Source: VAZQ01 sp963756715 (GTDB taxonomy: Bacteria; Pseudomonadota; Alphaproteobacteria; Rhizobiales; Xanthobacteraceae). From it: a stretch of 64,000 nucleotides of DNA. The notes under the pieces were generated by a model, which was given only the letters and a program-made list of their open reading frames with translations, was not told where the DNA came from and did no database searches. This document shows positions 42,795-53,400 of this stretch, one piece after another (within the stretch, counting starts at the first letter, position 1; the number at the start of each line of letters is the position of its first letter). The stretch spans positions 248,001 through 312,000 of the forward strand of contig CAVWOV010000020.1 of NCBI GenBank assembly GCA_963756715.1, given 5' to 3'. A program made the translations under genes and the position numbers.

Positions 42795-43561
42795 TCAAGG
42801 CGAGGGCGATGTCTTTGATTTCTCTTTGGCCTTGAGCCAGGCCGCGTGAATGGCGTCGCCGCAAACCTGGAAGGCGATATCGATCCCGGTTTTCACTGCG
42901 ACCAGAAATGCGTAGGCGGCGGCGGTGCCCAGGAGCAGCGCGAACCAGGCGCCCAGGATGATCGTGAACTGCATCACGAAAATGCGGGTGTAGAGCCCGA
43001 ACAGGACCGTCTCGGACGGGCTGAGCATCGCTGCGCTCTTGTCGTCTGCTTAGGCGCGAGGCGGAACGCGCCCCGCAGATAGGGTTCGGCGGTTTCGAAC
43101 ATGATCAGGCCGCCGCGCACCACAAACAGCACCAGCAGCGGTACCCACAGTCCGGTGCCGATGACGAGTTCGTCGACGAACTGGCGCGGCCCGTGAATTT
43201 TGCGCGCCCAGCCGCCGGAAAACAGAGTCCACAGAAACATGAAGTGCACCGCCATGAAGATGCCGGCGTGCACCGTGAAAAATGCGGCGAGTGCGATCGG
43301 CGACGCCGGCTTGGTCTTGTCGGCGCCCTCGAAATTGAGATCGCCGAGCGATTCGCGGGACATCGTCGCGATCCGCACGACGGTCCAGAACGCAATTACT
43401 GCGGTCTCGAGCCAATAGAGCACCAGCAGGACGAACGCATCCCAGCCCCACATGAAAATGCCGACGAGCGGGACGAGGTTGGCCGCAAGCAGGATCAGCG
43501 TGGAGGGGAGCGAAGATAGCGTGCCATCGCGAAGGTCACCGCGCCCGTTGGGAAGGTACAC
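42795..43561 (-). CDS. DUF6498-like membrane protein (one frameshift)
   Basis: Two neighbouring frames belong to one membrane protein of about 255 residues. The N-terminal part (from 43561) has about five hydrophobic spans: STLILLAANLVPLVGIFMWGW, LVLYWLETAVIAFWTVVRI, AFFTVHAGIFMAVHFMFLWTL and VIGTGLWVPLLVLFVVRGGL. The C-terminal part has LFGLYTRIFVMQFTIILGAW, which matches the last helices of DUF6498. The break is near 43050 and, unlike the other breaks here, needs one missing base. The function is unknown. The initiation codon is uncertain (GTG at 43561 used). Confidence 0.7.
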
Positions 43562-43587
43562 CGTCGCGGTGCGGCCGAAACTGTACC

Positions 43588-44562
43588 CTACTCGATCACT
43601 TCGTCAGCGCGCAGCAGCATCGATGTCGGCACTTGGAGGCCCAGCCTCTTTGCGCTCTTAAGATTGACGACCAGCTCGAACTTTGTCGGCTGCTCGATCG
43701 GTAAGTCGGCGGGCCGGGCACCTTTGAGGATACGGTCCACATAGTAGGCAAGCCGGGCGTAGGACGATGTGAGTTGCGGTCCATACGTGAATAACGCTCC
43801 GCTCTTGGCGAAAACCGGCCAGCCGGAAACGACCGGGATACGCTGACGCATGCCGAAATCGATGATGTTTTGGCGGTATTGAATGGCAAATCCGTCAGCG
43901 AACAGCGAGATCGCCTGCGGGGGATTCTTTTCCATTGCGGTGAACGCGGCTTCGAGCTCGTTGCGTGTTGTGGTCGCATGATATTCGGTATTCAAACCAA
44001 GTTGCCGCCCATAGTTCTCCGTATAGGCGCGCTCGAGATGCTCACCCGGGTGCGCCGGGTTCGCAACGATGGCGACCCGCCGCAGATTGGGAATGGATTC
44101 GCGCAGGAACTCCAGCCGCTTGCCGTTAAGCTCGGCAGCCATAAAGGTGAGTCCTGTCATGTTGCCGCGCGGCCGCGCGAGGCTGTCGGCAAATCCGGCC
44201 GTCACCGGATCGCCGCTGAACACATAAACCAAGGGAACCGGCAGATTGAGGGTAGCGACAATCGGGACGGCGGCGCCTTGCGCCAACATCACGTCCACTG
44301 GAAGGCGCAGCAGTTCGGCGGCAAGCGCCGGCACGCGCTCGATCTTGTCGTCGCCGTAGCGGTAGGCGATCTGCAAGTTGCGGCCTTCAACATAGTCAAG
44401 CTCGGCGAAAGCTGACCGAAGAGCAGCGAGAAATGGCGTGAGACTGGCCTCATACTGCGCTGTCAGCCAGCCGATGCGCGCGATCTTCGCCTGCTGCGCG
44501 CGCACCATCATCGGCCAAGTCACAGCCGCGCCGCCTAGAAGGATGAACTCCCGTCGCTTCAT
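43588..44562 (-). CDS. ABC transporter substrate-binding protein (PF04392 type)
   Basis: A 324-residue exported binding protein. The Tat-like signal MKRREFILLGGAAVTWPMM is followed by the mature domain with RIGWLTAQYEASLTPF, the linker LPVDVMLAQGAAVPIVATL, VPLVYVFSGDPVTAGFADSLARPRGNMTG and the C-terminal RLGLQVPTSMLLRADEVIE. This family is expanded in Bradyrhizobium-like genomes and is often found, as here, without permease or ATPase genes nearby. The ligand is unknown. The ATG at 44562 is preferred over 44595 because it starts the twin-arginine motif. Confidence 0.88.
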   Translation of the reverse strand: MKRREFILLGGAAVTWPMMVRAQQAKIARIGWLTAQYEASLTPFLAALRSAFAELDYVEGRNLQIAYRYGDDKIERVPALAAELLRLPVDVMLAQGAAVPIVATLNLPVPLVYVFSGDPVTAGFADSLARPRGNMTGLTFMAAELNGKRLEFLRESIPNLRRVAIVANPAHPGEHLERAYTENYGRQLGLNTEYHATTTRNELEAAFTAMEKNPPQAISLFADGFAIQYRQNIIDFGMRQRIPVVSGWPVFAKSGALFTYGPQLTSSYARLAYYVDRILKGARPADLPIEQPTKFELVVNLKSAKRLGLQVPTSMLLRADEVIE

Positions 44563-44938
44563 GAGATCGATGCCTGCCGATTGACGGACAAGCAATCTAG
44601 CAACATTCCATATTCAGACCAGTAGGCTCGATTTTCGTTTCTGGCCCGCGTTCGCGCGCGACGCCCTCGACCGCGCCGAGCCCCGGCAACAGTGCATTAG
44701 CGGCCAGCGGTCAGGTCAACACGCGGGACAAACGGCTGGGTGCCTCAGTTTCGTCACCTTTGGCGAGGAATCCGTACTCTCAGCCGATCGGGGGATGGCG
44801 CGCATTTTTTGTGAATTTGGGTTCTCGGCCACGGGGTGGCGATGCCGCGCATTGCGCCAGAGCCCTGCATGCCCTTCCACACGACGGCTCCGCGTTTGAT
44901 CTCGGCCGCAGCGAACGGGACAGCTGGAAGGAAATCTG
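44563..44938. other. Divergent spacer before tolQ
   Basis: A 376-base stretch with no gene I can support. It must hold the tolQ promoter, but I see no clear -35/-10 pair. GGAAGGAAAT just before the tolQ ATG is the ribosome-binding site. A short TTTTTT run (about 44803-44810) is the only AT-rich feature. Confidence 0.5.
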
Positions 44939-45622
<684 letters not shown>

Positions 45623-45631
45623 GGGATCGGG

Positions 45632-46087
45632 ATGGCGATGAGCGCAGGAGTTTCTGCGGCCGCTGGCCGGCGCCGACATCGCCGGCGTCCGGTCATGGCC
45701 GAGATCAACGTGACGCCGATGGTCGACGTCATGCTGGTCCTGCTCATCATCTTCATGGTGTCTGCGCCGCTTCTGACGGTCGGTGTGCCAATCGATCTGC
45801 CGCAGACCCAGGCGAAGACCATGGAGCAGGACAAGGAGCCGTTGACGGTTTCGGTCAATGTGAAAGGCGAAGTCTATCTGCAGGATGCCGAGATTCCGAT
45901 CGAGGAACTGGTCGCCAAGCTCAAGGCAGTGACCGAAGCGCGCGGCGGCATGGAGGAGCGAATCTACGTGCGCGGCGACCGTCAGGTCGACTACGGCACG
46001 GTGATGAAGGTGATGGGTCGACTCTCGTCGGCGGGATTTCGGCGCGTCGCGCTGGTGACAGAGGTCGAGCAGGGTTCGGGACTTTGA
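45632..46087 (+). CDS. tolR: Tol-Pal system protein TolR
   Basis: Proton-channel partner of TolQ (ExbD/TolR family), 151 residues. A basic N-terminus precedes EINVTPMVDVMLVLLIIFMVSAPLL, with the conserved membrane Asp in MVDVML. The periplasmic domain (TVSVNVKGEVYLQDAEIPIEELVAKLKAV) follows. Intact; between tolQ and tolA. Confidence 0.95.
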   Translation: MAMSAGVSAAAGRRRHRRRPVMAEINVTPMVDVMLVLLIIFMVSAPLLTVGVPIDLPQTQAKTMEQDKEPLTVSVNVKGEVYLQDAEIPIEELVAKLKAVTEARGGMEERIYVRGDRQVDYGTVMKVMGRLSSAGFRRVALVTEVEQGSGL

Positions 46088-46097
46088 TTGCGGAGCA

Positions 46098-47027
46098 ATG
46101 AGGACAGCTTACACCATATCGGCATTTGCGCATGCATCCATCTTGTTGTGGAGCGTGTTGTCGTTCGCCGCCAAGCCGCTGCCCGACCCGGTGCAATCGC
46201 TTCCCATTGACCTGGTGACGGCTGACGAATTTTCCAAGATCACGGCGGGTGTCAAGGACGCACCCAAGGTCGATACGCCGAAGCCGCTGGTCGAAAAGGA
46301 GGCCGAGACCAAGACCGTCGAGGAGCAGTCCGCGAAGGTCGACAACAAGGAGGTCAAAGCCGCGCGCGAGGTGGAACCATCGCCGCCGGAACCGAAACCG
46401 GCGGAGATGAAGCCCGACCAGAGCAAACCCGCCGAGGCCAAGCCGGTCGAGAAAAGCCCCGCGGAGCAGCAGCAGGCCGAGGCAAAACCGGATCCGATCG
46501 CCGAGAAGCTTGCCAAGGACGATGTGAAGAAGCCCGAGCCGAAGAAGGTCGCGGCCAAGACGCCGATGCCGCCGAGGAAACCCGCGCCGCCGGCTCCCAA
46601 GTTTGACGCCAGGAAGGTTGAGGCGTTGCTCGACAAGCGCGATGCGACGCGGCTTGCGGCCGCAGGCAATTTGCTCAGTCCGCAGGCGTCGCTCGGTCTG
46701 CCGAGAGGCACCGCCGAGGCGCTGTCGATGAGCGAACTCGATGCGCTCCGCGCGCGGCTGGCAAATTTGTGGAACATCCCGGCGGGGGCCAAGGACCCGC
46801 GGGAATTGACCGTGCTGATCCGGATCAAGCTCAAGCCGGACGGTACGCTTAATGGTCCGCCGATTGTTCTGACCAGCGGGCACACCCCGCTGTTCGTCGC
46901 AGCGCGCGACAGCGCGATACGCGCAATTTTCCGCGGGCAGCCATACGACATGCTCCGGCCCGACCACTACGACATGTGGAAAGATATCGAAATTACCTTT
47001 GATCCGCGCGAGATGATCCGCGGATGA
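46098..47027 (+). CDS. tolA: Tol-Pal system protein TolA
   Basis: Periplasm-spanning link between TolQR and TolB/Pal. The 309-residue protein has one N-terminal span (ISAFAHASILLWSVLSFAA), then a long proline/glutamate/lysine-rich linker (about residues 65-170; repeated KPAE, KPVE and KPEP motifs) and a C-terminal domain with LWNIPAGAKDPRELTVLIRIKLKPDG, typical of the TonB-like TolA C-terminus. The low-complexity linker is a natural length-variable region. Its stop overlaps the possible tolB ATG at 47024. Confidence 0.92.
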   Translation: MRTAYTISAFAHASILLWSVLSFAAKPLPDPVQSLPIDLVTADEFSKITAGVKDAPKVDTPKPLVEKEAETKTVEEQSAKVDNKEVKAAREVEPSPPEPKPAEMKPDQSKPAEAKPVEKSPAEQQQAEAKPDPIAEKLAKDDVKKPEPKKVAAKTPMPPRKPAPPAPKFDARKVEALLDKRDATRLAAAGNLLSPQASLGLPRGTAEALSMSELDALRARLANLWNIPAGAKDPRELTVLIRIKLKPDGTLNGPPIVLTSGHTPLFVAARDSAIRAIFRGQPYDMLRPDHYDMWKDIEITFDPREMIRG

Positions 47028-47059
47028 CCGCTGCTGCGAACAGCGGGGACGATCGAACG

Positions 47060-48409
47060 ATGAACGAGCGTAAGTTAGCGACGAAGCCACATCTCCTGAG
47101 CCGCCGGCGCATGCTGGTGCTGGGCGGTGGCCTTGCGGCCGGTGCGTTCGCCGGTCTGTCGCCGCGGCAGGCCGCCGCCGTGCTGCAACTCGATGTTACC
47201 CAGGGCAGCGTCCAACCGTTGCCGATCGCTCTGCCGGATTTCGTCGCGGCAGGGCTGCGCGACCCCGCAGCCGCGCGCAACATGACGCAGATCATCACGT
47301 CGAATCTGCAGCGCTCCGGTTTGTTCGCGCCGATCGATCAGGCGGCTTATCTGGAAAGAATATCGAACATCGACACCGTCCGGTTTCCGGATTGGCGCAC
47401 CATCAACGCCCAGGCGCTGGTGACCGGCCGCCTCTCCCAGTCCGAGGGGAGGCTTACCGCCCAATTCCGCCTGTGGGATGTGTTCGCGGGTCAGCAGCTC
47501 GACGGCAAGCAGTACAACACCACCCCGGACAACTGGCGGCGCATCGCGCACATCATCTCCGACGCGATCTATGAGCGGATTACCGGCGAGAAGGGCTACT
47601 TCGACAGCCGCGTGGTGTTCGTCGATGAATCGGGACCGAAGGAGCGCCGCGTCAAACGGCTTGCGCTCATGGATCAGGACGGCGCCAACGTGCGCTACCT
47701 CACACGTGGCGACGATCTTGTACTGACGCCGCGCTTCTCATCGTCGGCCGACACCATCACGTATATGTCGTATGGACAGGGCGACCCCAAGGTCTATCTG
47801 ATGAACATCGAGACCGGGCAGCGCGAGATCGTCACCAATTTTCCCGGCATGAGCTTCAGCCCGCGATTCTCGCCGGACGGCCAGCGGGTCATCTTCAGTT
47901 TGCAGCGCGGCGCCAATTCCAATCTGTTTGTCATGGACCTGCGGTCGAAGTCGACCACGCGCCTGACCGATACGTCTGTGATCGACACTGCGCCGTCGTA
48001 TTCACCCGACGGCCAGCGTATCTGTTTCGAATCCGATCGCGGCGGCAAGCAGCAGATTTACGTGATGTCCGCAAACGGCGGCTCGGCGCAGCGGATCAGC
48101 TTCGGCGACGGCGCCTATTCGACGCCGGTGTGGTCACCGCGCGGCGACTACATCGCCTTTACCAAGCAGGCGCAGGGCAAGTTCGCCATCGGCATCATGA
48201 AGCCTGACGGCTCCGGTGAACGGCTGTTGACTGAAGGTTACCACAATGAAGGCCCGACTTGGTCGCCGAATGGCCGTGTGATCATGTTCTTCCGCGACCT
48301 GAATGCCGGGCCGACGTTGCACACGGTCGATGTCACCGGACGCAACGAACTGCAGGTGCAAACGCCGAGCTTCGCGTCGGATCCGGCCTGGTCGCCGCTA
48401 CTGCAGTAA
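47060..48409 (+). CDS. tolB: Tol-Pal system beta-propeller protein TolB
   Basis: Periplasmic propeller that binds Pal. The start used, ATG 47060, opens MNERKLATKPHLLSRRRML, with a signal whose twin arginines (SRRRMLVLGGGLAAGAFAG) resemble a Tat signal; an ATG at 47024 overlapping the tolA stop is an alternative. The mature protein has the N-terminal domain (LPDFVAAGLRDPAAARNMTQII) and repeated blades (FSPRFSPDGQRVIFSLQRGANSNLFVMDL; APSYSPDGQRICFESDRGGKQQIYVM; TPVWSPRGDYIAFTKQ). Full length. Confidence 0.94.
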   Translation: MNERKLATKPHLLSRRRMLVLGGGLAAGAFAGLSPRQAAAVLQLDVTQGSVQPLPIALPDFVAAGLRDPAAARNMTQIITSNLQRSGLFAPIDQAAYLERISNIDTVRFPDWRTINAQALVTGRLSQSEGRLTAQFRLWDVFAGQQLDGKQYNTTPDNWRRIAHIISDAIYERITGEKGYFDSRVVFVDESGPKERRVKRLALMDQDGANVRYLTRGDDLVLTPRFSSSADTITYMSYGQGDPKVYLMNIETGQREIVTNFPGMSFSPRFSPDGQRVIFSLQRGANSNLFVMDLRSKSTTRLTDTSVIDTAPSYSPDGQRICFESDRGGKQQIYVMSANGGSAQRISFGDGAYSTPVWSPRGDYIAFTKQAQGKFAIGIMKPDGSGERLLTEGYHNEGPTWSPNGRVIMFFRDLNAGPTLHTVDVTGRNELQVQTPSFASDPAWSPLLQ

Positions 48410-48630
48410 GGAGAGTGAACACTTAATACGACACCTGAATGGAACTCGGGGAGCCCAGAAGGTGCCGTATTCGCAAGTCATTAACCACCGGAGCGAGTTT
48501 CCGTCTTTTCCCCGGCATTTGAGTGATTGAGGCAACAGGCGAGCAAGGTTGACAGAACCTTCGCTTAACCAGCCGCCTGCTAGACCTGTGATCGGGTTCG
48601 GGGAATGAGATGGAGAAGGGAGGCACCGGA

Positions 48631-49122
48631 ATGATGACGACCGTTACGCGTCTCTTCCGCGCTGCGGGGGTTGCCGGGGTACTGATCGCCGCACTGGCGA
48701 TTGCGGGCTGCGCCAACAGATCCAATGATCCTTCGCAGGCTGGAGCCGGCGCGACGCCGGGCAGCCAGCAGGATTTCGTGGTCAATGTCGGCGATCGCGT
48801 GTTCTTCGAGGCGGATTCGTCCGAGCTCACGACGCAATCGCTGCAGACCCTGGAGAAGCAAGCGCAGTGGCTGCAGGCCTATAGCCAATACAGCTTTACG
48901 ATCGAAGGGCATGCCGACGAGCGCGGCACGCGCGAATACAACATCGCGCTCGGCGCCCGGCGCGCCCAGACGGTGCGTGAATATCTCACGTCGCGCGGCG
49001 TCCAGACACACCGTATGCGCACGATCTCATACGGCAAGGAACGTCCGGTCGCAGTCTGCAACGACCTGTCATGCTGGTCACAGAACCGGCGGGCGGTGAC
49101 GGTGCTCAATACCAGTTCTTAG
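48631..49122 (+). CDS. pal: Peptidoglycan-associated lipoprotein Pal
   Basis: Outer-membrane lipoprotein that holds the outer membrane to peptidoglycan. The 163-residue protein has a signal (AAGVAGVLIAALAIAGC) with the lipobox cysteine, a short linker and an OmpA-like domain: VGDRVFFEADSSELTTQSLQTL, FTIEGHADERGTREYNIALG and RAQTVREYLTSRGVQTHRMRTISYG. ATG at 48631 follows GGGAGG; an upstream in-frame ATG at 48610 exists. A 221-base gap from tolB contains TTGACA at 48549 but no paired -10. A strong terminator follows. Confidence 0.96.
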   Translation: MMTTVTRLFRAAGVAGVLIAALAIAGCANRSNDPSQAGAGATPGSQQDFVVNVGDRVFFEADSSELTTQSLQTLEKQAQWLQAYSQYSFTIEGHADERGTREYNIALGARRAQTVREYLTSRGVQTHRMRTISYGKERPVAVCNDLSCWSQNRRAVTVLNTSS

Positions 49123-49150
49123 CGGGGGACTACGCGGGGGAAGGGGACAG

Positions 49151-49179
49151 CCGGCGCCTTCGGGCGCCGGTTGTATTTT
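49151..49179 (+). terminator. Rho-independent terminator after pal
   Basis: CCGGCGCC-TTCG-GGCGCCGG, a perfect stem with a UUCG-type stable loop, is followed by TTGTATTTT. It separates the tol-pal genes from the efflux genes. Confidence 0.85.
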
Positions 49180-49286
49180 GGGCATCGTCGCTTCGTTTGC
49201 GGATGGCGAAACAACGCAAGATCATGCAAATTGCGCGGGCGTTCCGTTTTGAGAATCACTCTGCCGAAGTGCGTTCCGAGGCCCCC

Positions 49287-50465
49287 ATGACAAGCGCGGT
49301 GCTGACCGCTGTGAAGATACGTCCTGCGATCGCGGTCCCGCTGCTCGTGCTGCTCAGTGCCTGCGGGCGCGACAACCAATACGTGGCGCCGCCGCCCCCG
49401 GTGGTGACGGTAATGGCGCCGGCGGAAAGGCCGGTCACCCGGTATCTCGAAGCGACCGGCAATACGGCGGCGGTTAATACCGCAAATCTGGTGGCGCGCG
49501 TGCCCGGGTTTGTGCAGGAGATCAAGTATGAAGACGGCGCCTTCGTCAAAGAAGGCACGCCGCTCTTCATCATCGAGCCGCAGCCTTACAAGGTTAAGCT
49601 GGAGCAGGCCGAGGGCGCGCAGGAAAGCGCCAAGGCGGCGCTGAAATATTCTGAAGCCGAGTTCAAGCGGCAGGAGGAACTGGTCTCCAAGCAGGTGTCG
49701 ACCCCTGCCAATTACGACAAGTGGCTGGGCCAGCGCGACGGCGATCGCGGAAACCTGCAGCAGGCGGACGCCAATACCCAGACGGCCGCCATCAATTACG
49801 GCTACACCACCGTCAAGGCGCCGTTCGACGGCGTGGTTTCGGCGCGCCTCGTTTCGGTCGGTGCCATGGTGGGAGCGACCACGCCGACGCAACTCGCCAC
49901 CATCGTTCAACTTGATCCGATCTATGTGAACTTCAATATCGCCGAACGCGACGTGCTGACCGTGCGCGCCGAGATCAGGCGTCTCGGTCTCACGCCCGCA
50001 GAACTCAAGAAGGTCCCGGTCGAGGTTGGGCTGCAGACCGACGAGGGCTATCCGCACAGGGGCACGCTCGATTACGCCGCGCCGACGGTTGATTCCTCGA
50101 CCGGTACGCTGGCGGTGCGGGGGATCTTTCAGAACCCCAACCGGGTACTGCTGCCCGGCTATTTCGTCCGCGTGCGGGTGCCGGTTGGAGAGAACAAGAA
50201 CGCGTTGCTGGTTCCCGACGCCTCGCTTGGTGCCGACCAGGGCGGGCGCTATCTGCTGGTCGTCAACAAGGACAACGTGGTCGAGCAGCGCAAGGTCGAG
50301 ATCGGCCCGCTTGAGGGTGACATGCGGGTAATCGACAAGGGCATCATGCCGGACGACCGTGTCATCATAGACGGGATCATGCGCGCGATCCCGGGGCAGA
50401 AAGTCACTCCGCAGGAAAAGACGGCGGCGGCACCTCCTGCGACGCCTCCTGCCGGCACAAAGTAG
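49287..50465 (+). CDS. RND efflux periplasmic adaptor (AcrA/MexA type)
   Basis: A 392-residue lipoprotein adaptor linking an RND pump to an outer-membrane channel. The signal ends LLVLLSACG (lipobox), then the membrane-fusion features follow: the lipoyl/barrel-sandwich part FVQEIKYEDGAFVKEGTPLFIIEPQPYK, a coiled-coil hairpin (AEGAQESAKAALKYSEAEFKRQEELVSKQ), the second lipoyl half YGYTTVKAPFDGVVSARLVSVGAMV, and the barrel domain with IFQNPNRVLLPGYFVRVRV. The ATG at 49287 is chosen for the signal; several in-frame starts exist upstream. It is followed 12 bases later by the pump gene. Confidence 0.93.
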   Translation: MTSAVLTAVKIRPAIAVPLLVLLSACGRDNQYVAPPPPVVTVMAPAERPVTRYLEATGNTAAVNTANLVARVPGFVQEIKYEDGAFVKEGTPLFIIEPQPYKVKLEQAEGAQESAKAALKYSEAEFKRQEELVSKQVSTPANYDKWLGQRDGDRGNLQQADANTQTAAINYGYTTVKAPFDGVVSARLVSVGAMVGATTPTQLATIVQLDPIYVNFNIAERDVLTVRAEIRRLGLTPAELKKVPVEVGLQTDEGYPHRGTLDYAAPTVDSSTGTLAVRGIFQNPNRVLLPGYFVRVRVPVGENKNALLVPDASLGADQGGRYLLVVNKDNVVEQRKVEIGPLEGDMRVIDKGIMPDDRVIIDGIMRAIPGQKVTPQEKTAAAPPATPPAGTK

Positions 50466-50477
50466 CGGGCAGGCCGC

Positions 50478-53400
50478 ATGATCTCGAAATTCTTCATCGA
50501 GCGGCCCGTTCTGGCGAACGTGCTGGCGATCATGATGGTCGTTATCGGCGCGGTTGCACTCTACACCCTCCCGGTCGCGCAATATCCCGACGTCGTCCCG
50601 CCCACCGTGCAGGTCACCACGCGCTACCCCGGCGCGAGCGCGCGCACCGTGATCGACACCGTCGCGCTGCCCATCGAGCAGCAGGTCAACGGCGTGGAAG
50701 GCATGATCTACATGCAGTCCTACGCGGCGGCGGACGGCTCCTATACGCTCACTGTCACCTTCAACATCGGCACCGAACTCAACTTCGCGCAGGTCCTGGT
50801 GCAGAACCGGGTCTCCTCGGCGCTGTCGCAATTGCCCGTGGCGGTGCAGCAGCAGGGCGTGACGGTGCAGAAGCGGTCGACCGCGATCCTGCAGATCGTG
50901 ACGCTGACCTCGCCGAAGCGTAGTTATGACAGCCTGTATCTCGCCAACTACGCGACCATCCGCCTGAAGGACGAGATTTCACGGCTCCCCGGCGTCGGCA
51001 ACGTCAACGTTTTCGGCGCGGGACAGTATTCCATGCGGATATGGCTCGACCCGAACAAGATGCAGGCCCGTGGCCTCGACGTGTCGGACGTCAAGGACGC
51101 GTTGGCCAAGCAGAGCGAACAGGTCACCGCCGGCCAGATCGGCATGCCGCCGGCGCCGGCGGACCAGTCGTTCCAGTACACGCTCAACGTGCTGAGCCGC
51201 CTGACCGATCCGGCGCAGTTCGCCGATGTCATCGTCAAGACCGGGACGTCGGGCGAGATCACGCGCGTGCGCGACATCGGCCGCGTTGAACTCGGTGCGC
51301 AGACCTACAGTCAGGTCTTCAACCTCGACGGCCAGCCCTCCGCCGGCATGGCGATCTTCCAGTCGCCGGGCGCGAACGCGCTCAACGTTGGGGACGAGGT
51401 CAAGAAGAAGATGGCCGTGCTGGCCCGCGATTTTCCGCAGGACCTCGTCTATTCGATCCCGTTCGACACCACGACGTTCGTCTACGAGTCGATCAACGAG
51501 GTCTACAAAACGCTGTACGAGGCGGCGATCCTGGTTCTTATCGTCATCCTGCTGTTCCTGCAGGACTGGCGCGCCATGCTGGTGCCGGCGACCACCGTGC
51601 CCGTCACCATTGTGGGCGCGTTCGCTGCGATGTCGGCGCTCGGTTTCACGGTGAACTTTTCGACGCTGTTCGCCATCGTGCTCGCGATCGGCATCGTGGT
51701 CGACGATGCCATCGTGGTGGTCGAGGGCGCCTCGCACTACATCGAAAAGGGCATGAGCGGTCACGATGCCGCGATCCGCGCCATGGACCAGTTGTTCGGC
51801 CCGATCGTCGGCATCACGCTGGTGCTGATGTCGGTGTTCCTGCCCGCGGCGTTCCTGCCCGGGCTGACCGGCCGCATGTACGCGCAGTTCGCGCTGGTGA
51901 TCGCGGCGACCGCGATGCTCAGCGCCATCAACGCCGTGACGCTCAAGCCCACCCAGAGCGCCATGTGGCTGCGCGTGCCGGTGCCGCCGGAAAAGCGCAA
52001 CGCCTTCTTTCGCGGCTTCAACGCAATCTATGACCGCGCCGAGCGCGGCTATGCGTGGCTGATGAATGCGATGGTCGCGCGCAGCGGCATCATGGCAATG
52101 ATCGCCTTCATCATCATCGGCATTTCATTCTACGGGTTCTCGCGGCTGCCGACCGGCTTTCTGCCGACCGAGGACCAGGGTTACCTGATCACCATCGTGC
52201 AACTGCCGGACGGCGCGTCGCTGGAGCGGACCCAGAAGGTGCTCGACAAGGTCAAGGACATCGCCGGCAAGACGCCGGGAGTGGACCACGTCATCACCAT
52301 CGCCGGCATGTCGGCGCTCGACAACAGCGCGACGCTTGCCAATGCCGGCGTCGCCTATCTGACGCTCAAGAGCTGGGGCGATCGCGGCAAGCAAAAGGGC
52401 GAGGATTTGCTGTCGCTGCTCGTCGGCCTCAACAAGTCGCTGGAAGAAGTCGAGGAGGCCCGCATCATCGTGATGCCGCCGCCGGCAATCCAGGGCATCG
52501 GCAACGCCGCGGGCTTCACGTTACAGGTCGAATTGCGCGATGGCAGCTTCGACCTTCCCAAGCTGCAGAGTGTAGTCGATACCATCGTCGCCAATGCCCG
52601 GACCCAGACCAGTCTGCGGACCGTGATGGCATCGTTCCGCGCCGGGGTGCCGCAATACACGATCGAGGTCGACCGCGAAAAGACCAAGACCGTTCAGCTC
52701 GATATCAGCCAGGTGTTCTCGGCGCTCGCCGGTTATTTCGGCTCGGCCTATGTCGACCAGTTCAACAAGTTCGGCCGCACCTTCCAGGTCTACGTGCAGG
52801 GCGACGCCCAGTTCCGGCTGCGCCTGGAGGACATCCAGAACCTGACGGTGCGCAACAAGAGCGGCAGCATGATCCCGCTCGGCACCCTGATCAAAATCGT
52901 GCCGTCGGTCGGGCCTTCGCTGATCAGCCTCTACAATCTCTATCCGTCCGCCACCATCATCGGTGTGCCGGCAACCGGGTTCTCCTCGGGCGATTCGATG
53001 GCGCTGATGGAGCAGATCGCCAAGAGTTCACTGCCGCCCGGCATGGGCTTCGAGTGGAGCGCGCTGTCGTACCAGGAGAAGCTCGTCGGCAATCAGATGT
53101 ACTTCGTATTCGCCTTTGGCCTGCTGCTCGTCTACCTCGTGCTCTCCGGGCAATACGAGAGCTGGTACGCGCCCATCAGCGTTGTTCTGGCGGTGCCGCT
53201 CTCGCTGATCGGCCCGGTGATCATGATCTCGGCGTTCGTGAGCAAAGGCCTGAGCAACAATCTTTACGTCCAGATCGGGCTCGTATTGCTGATCGCGCTG
53301 TCGGCGAAGAACGCCATCCTGATCGTCGAGTTCGCGCGAGAATTGCGCGCCGAAGGCAAGAGCATCGCCGTGTCCGCCGTCGAGGCGGCGCGCGCGCGGT

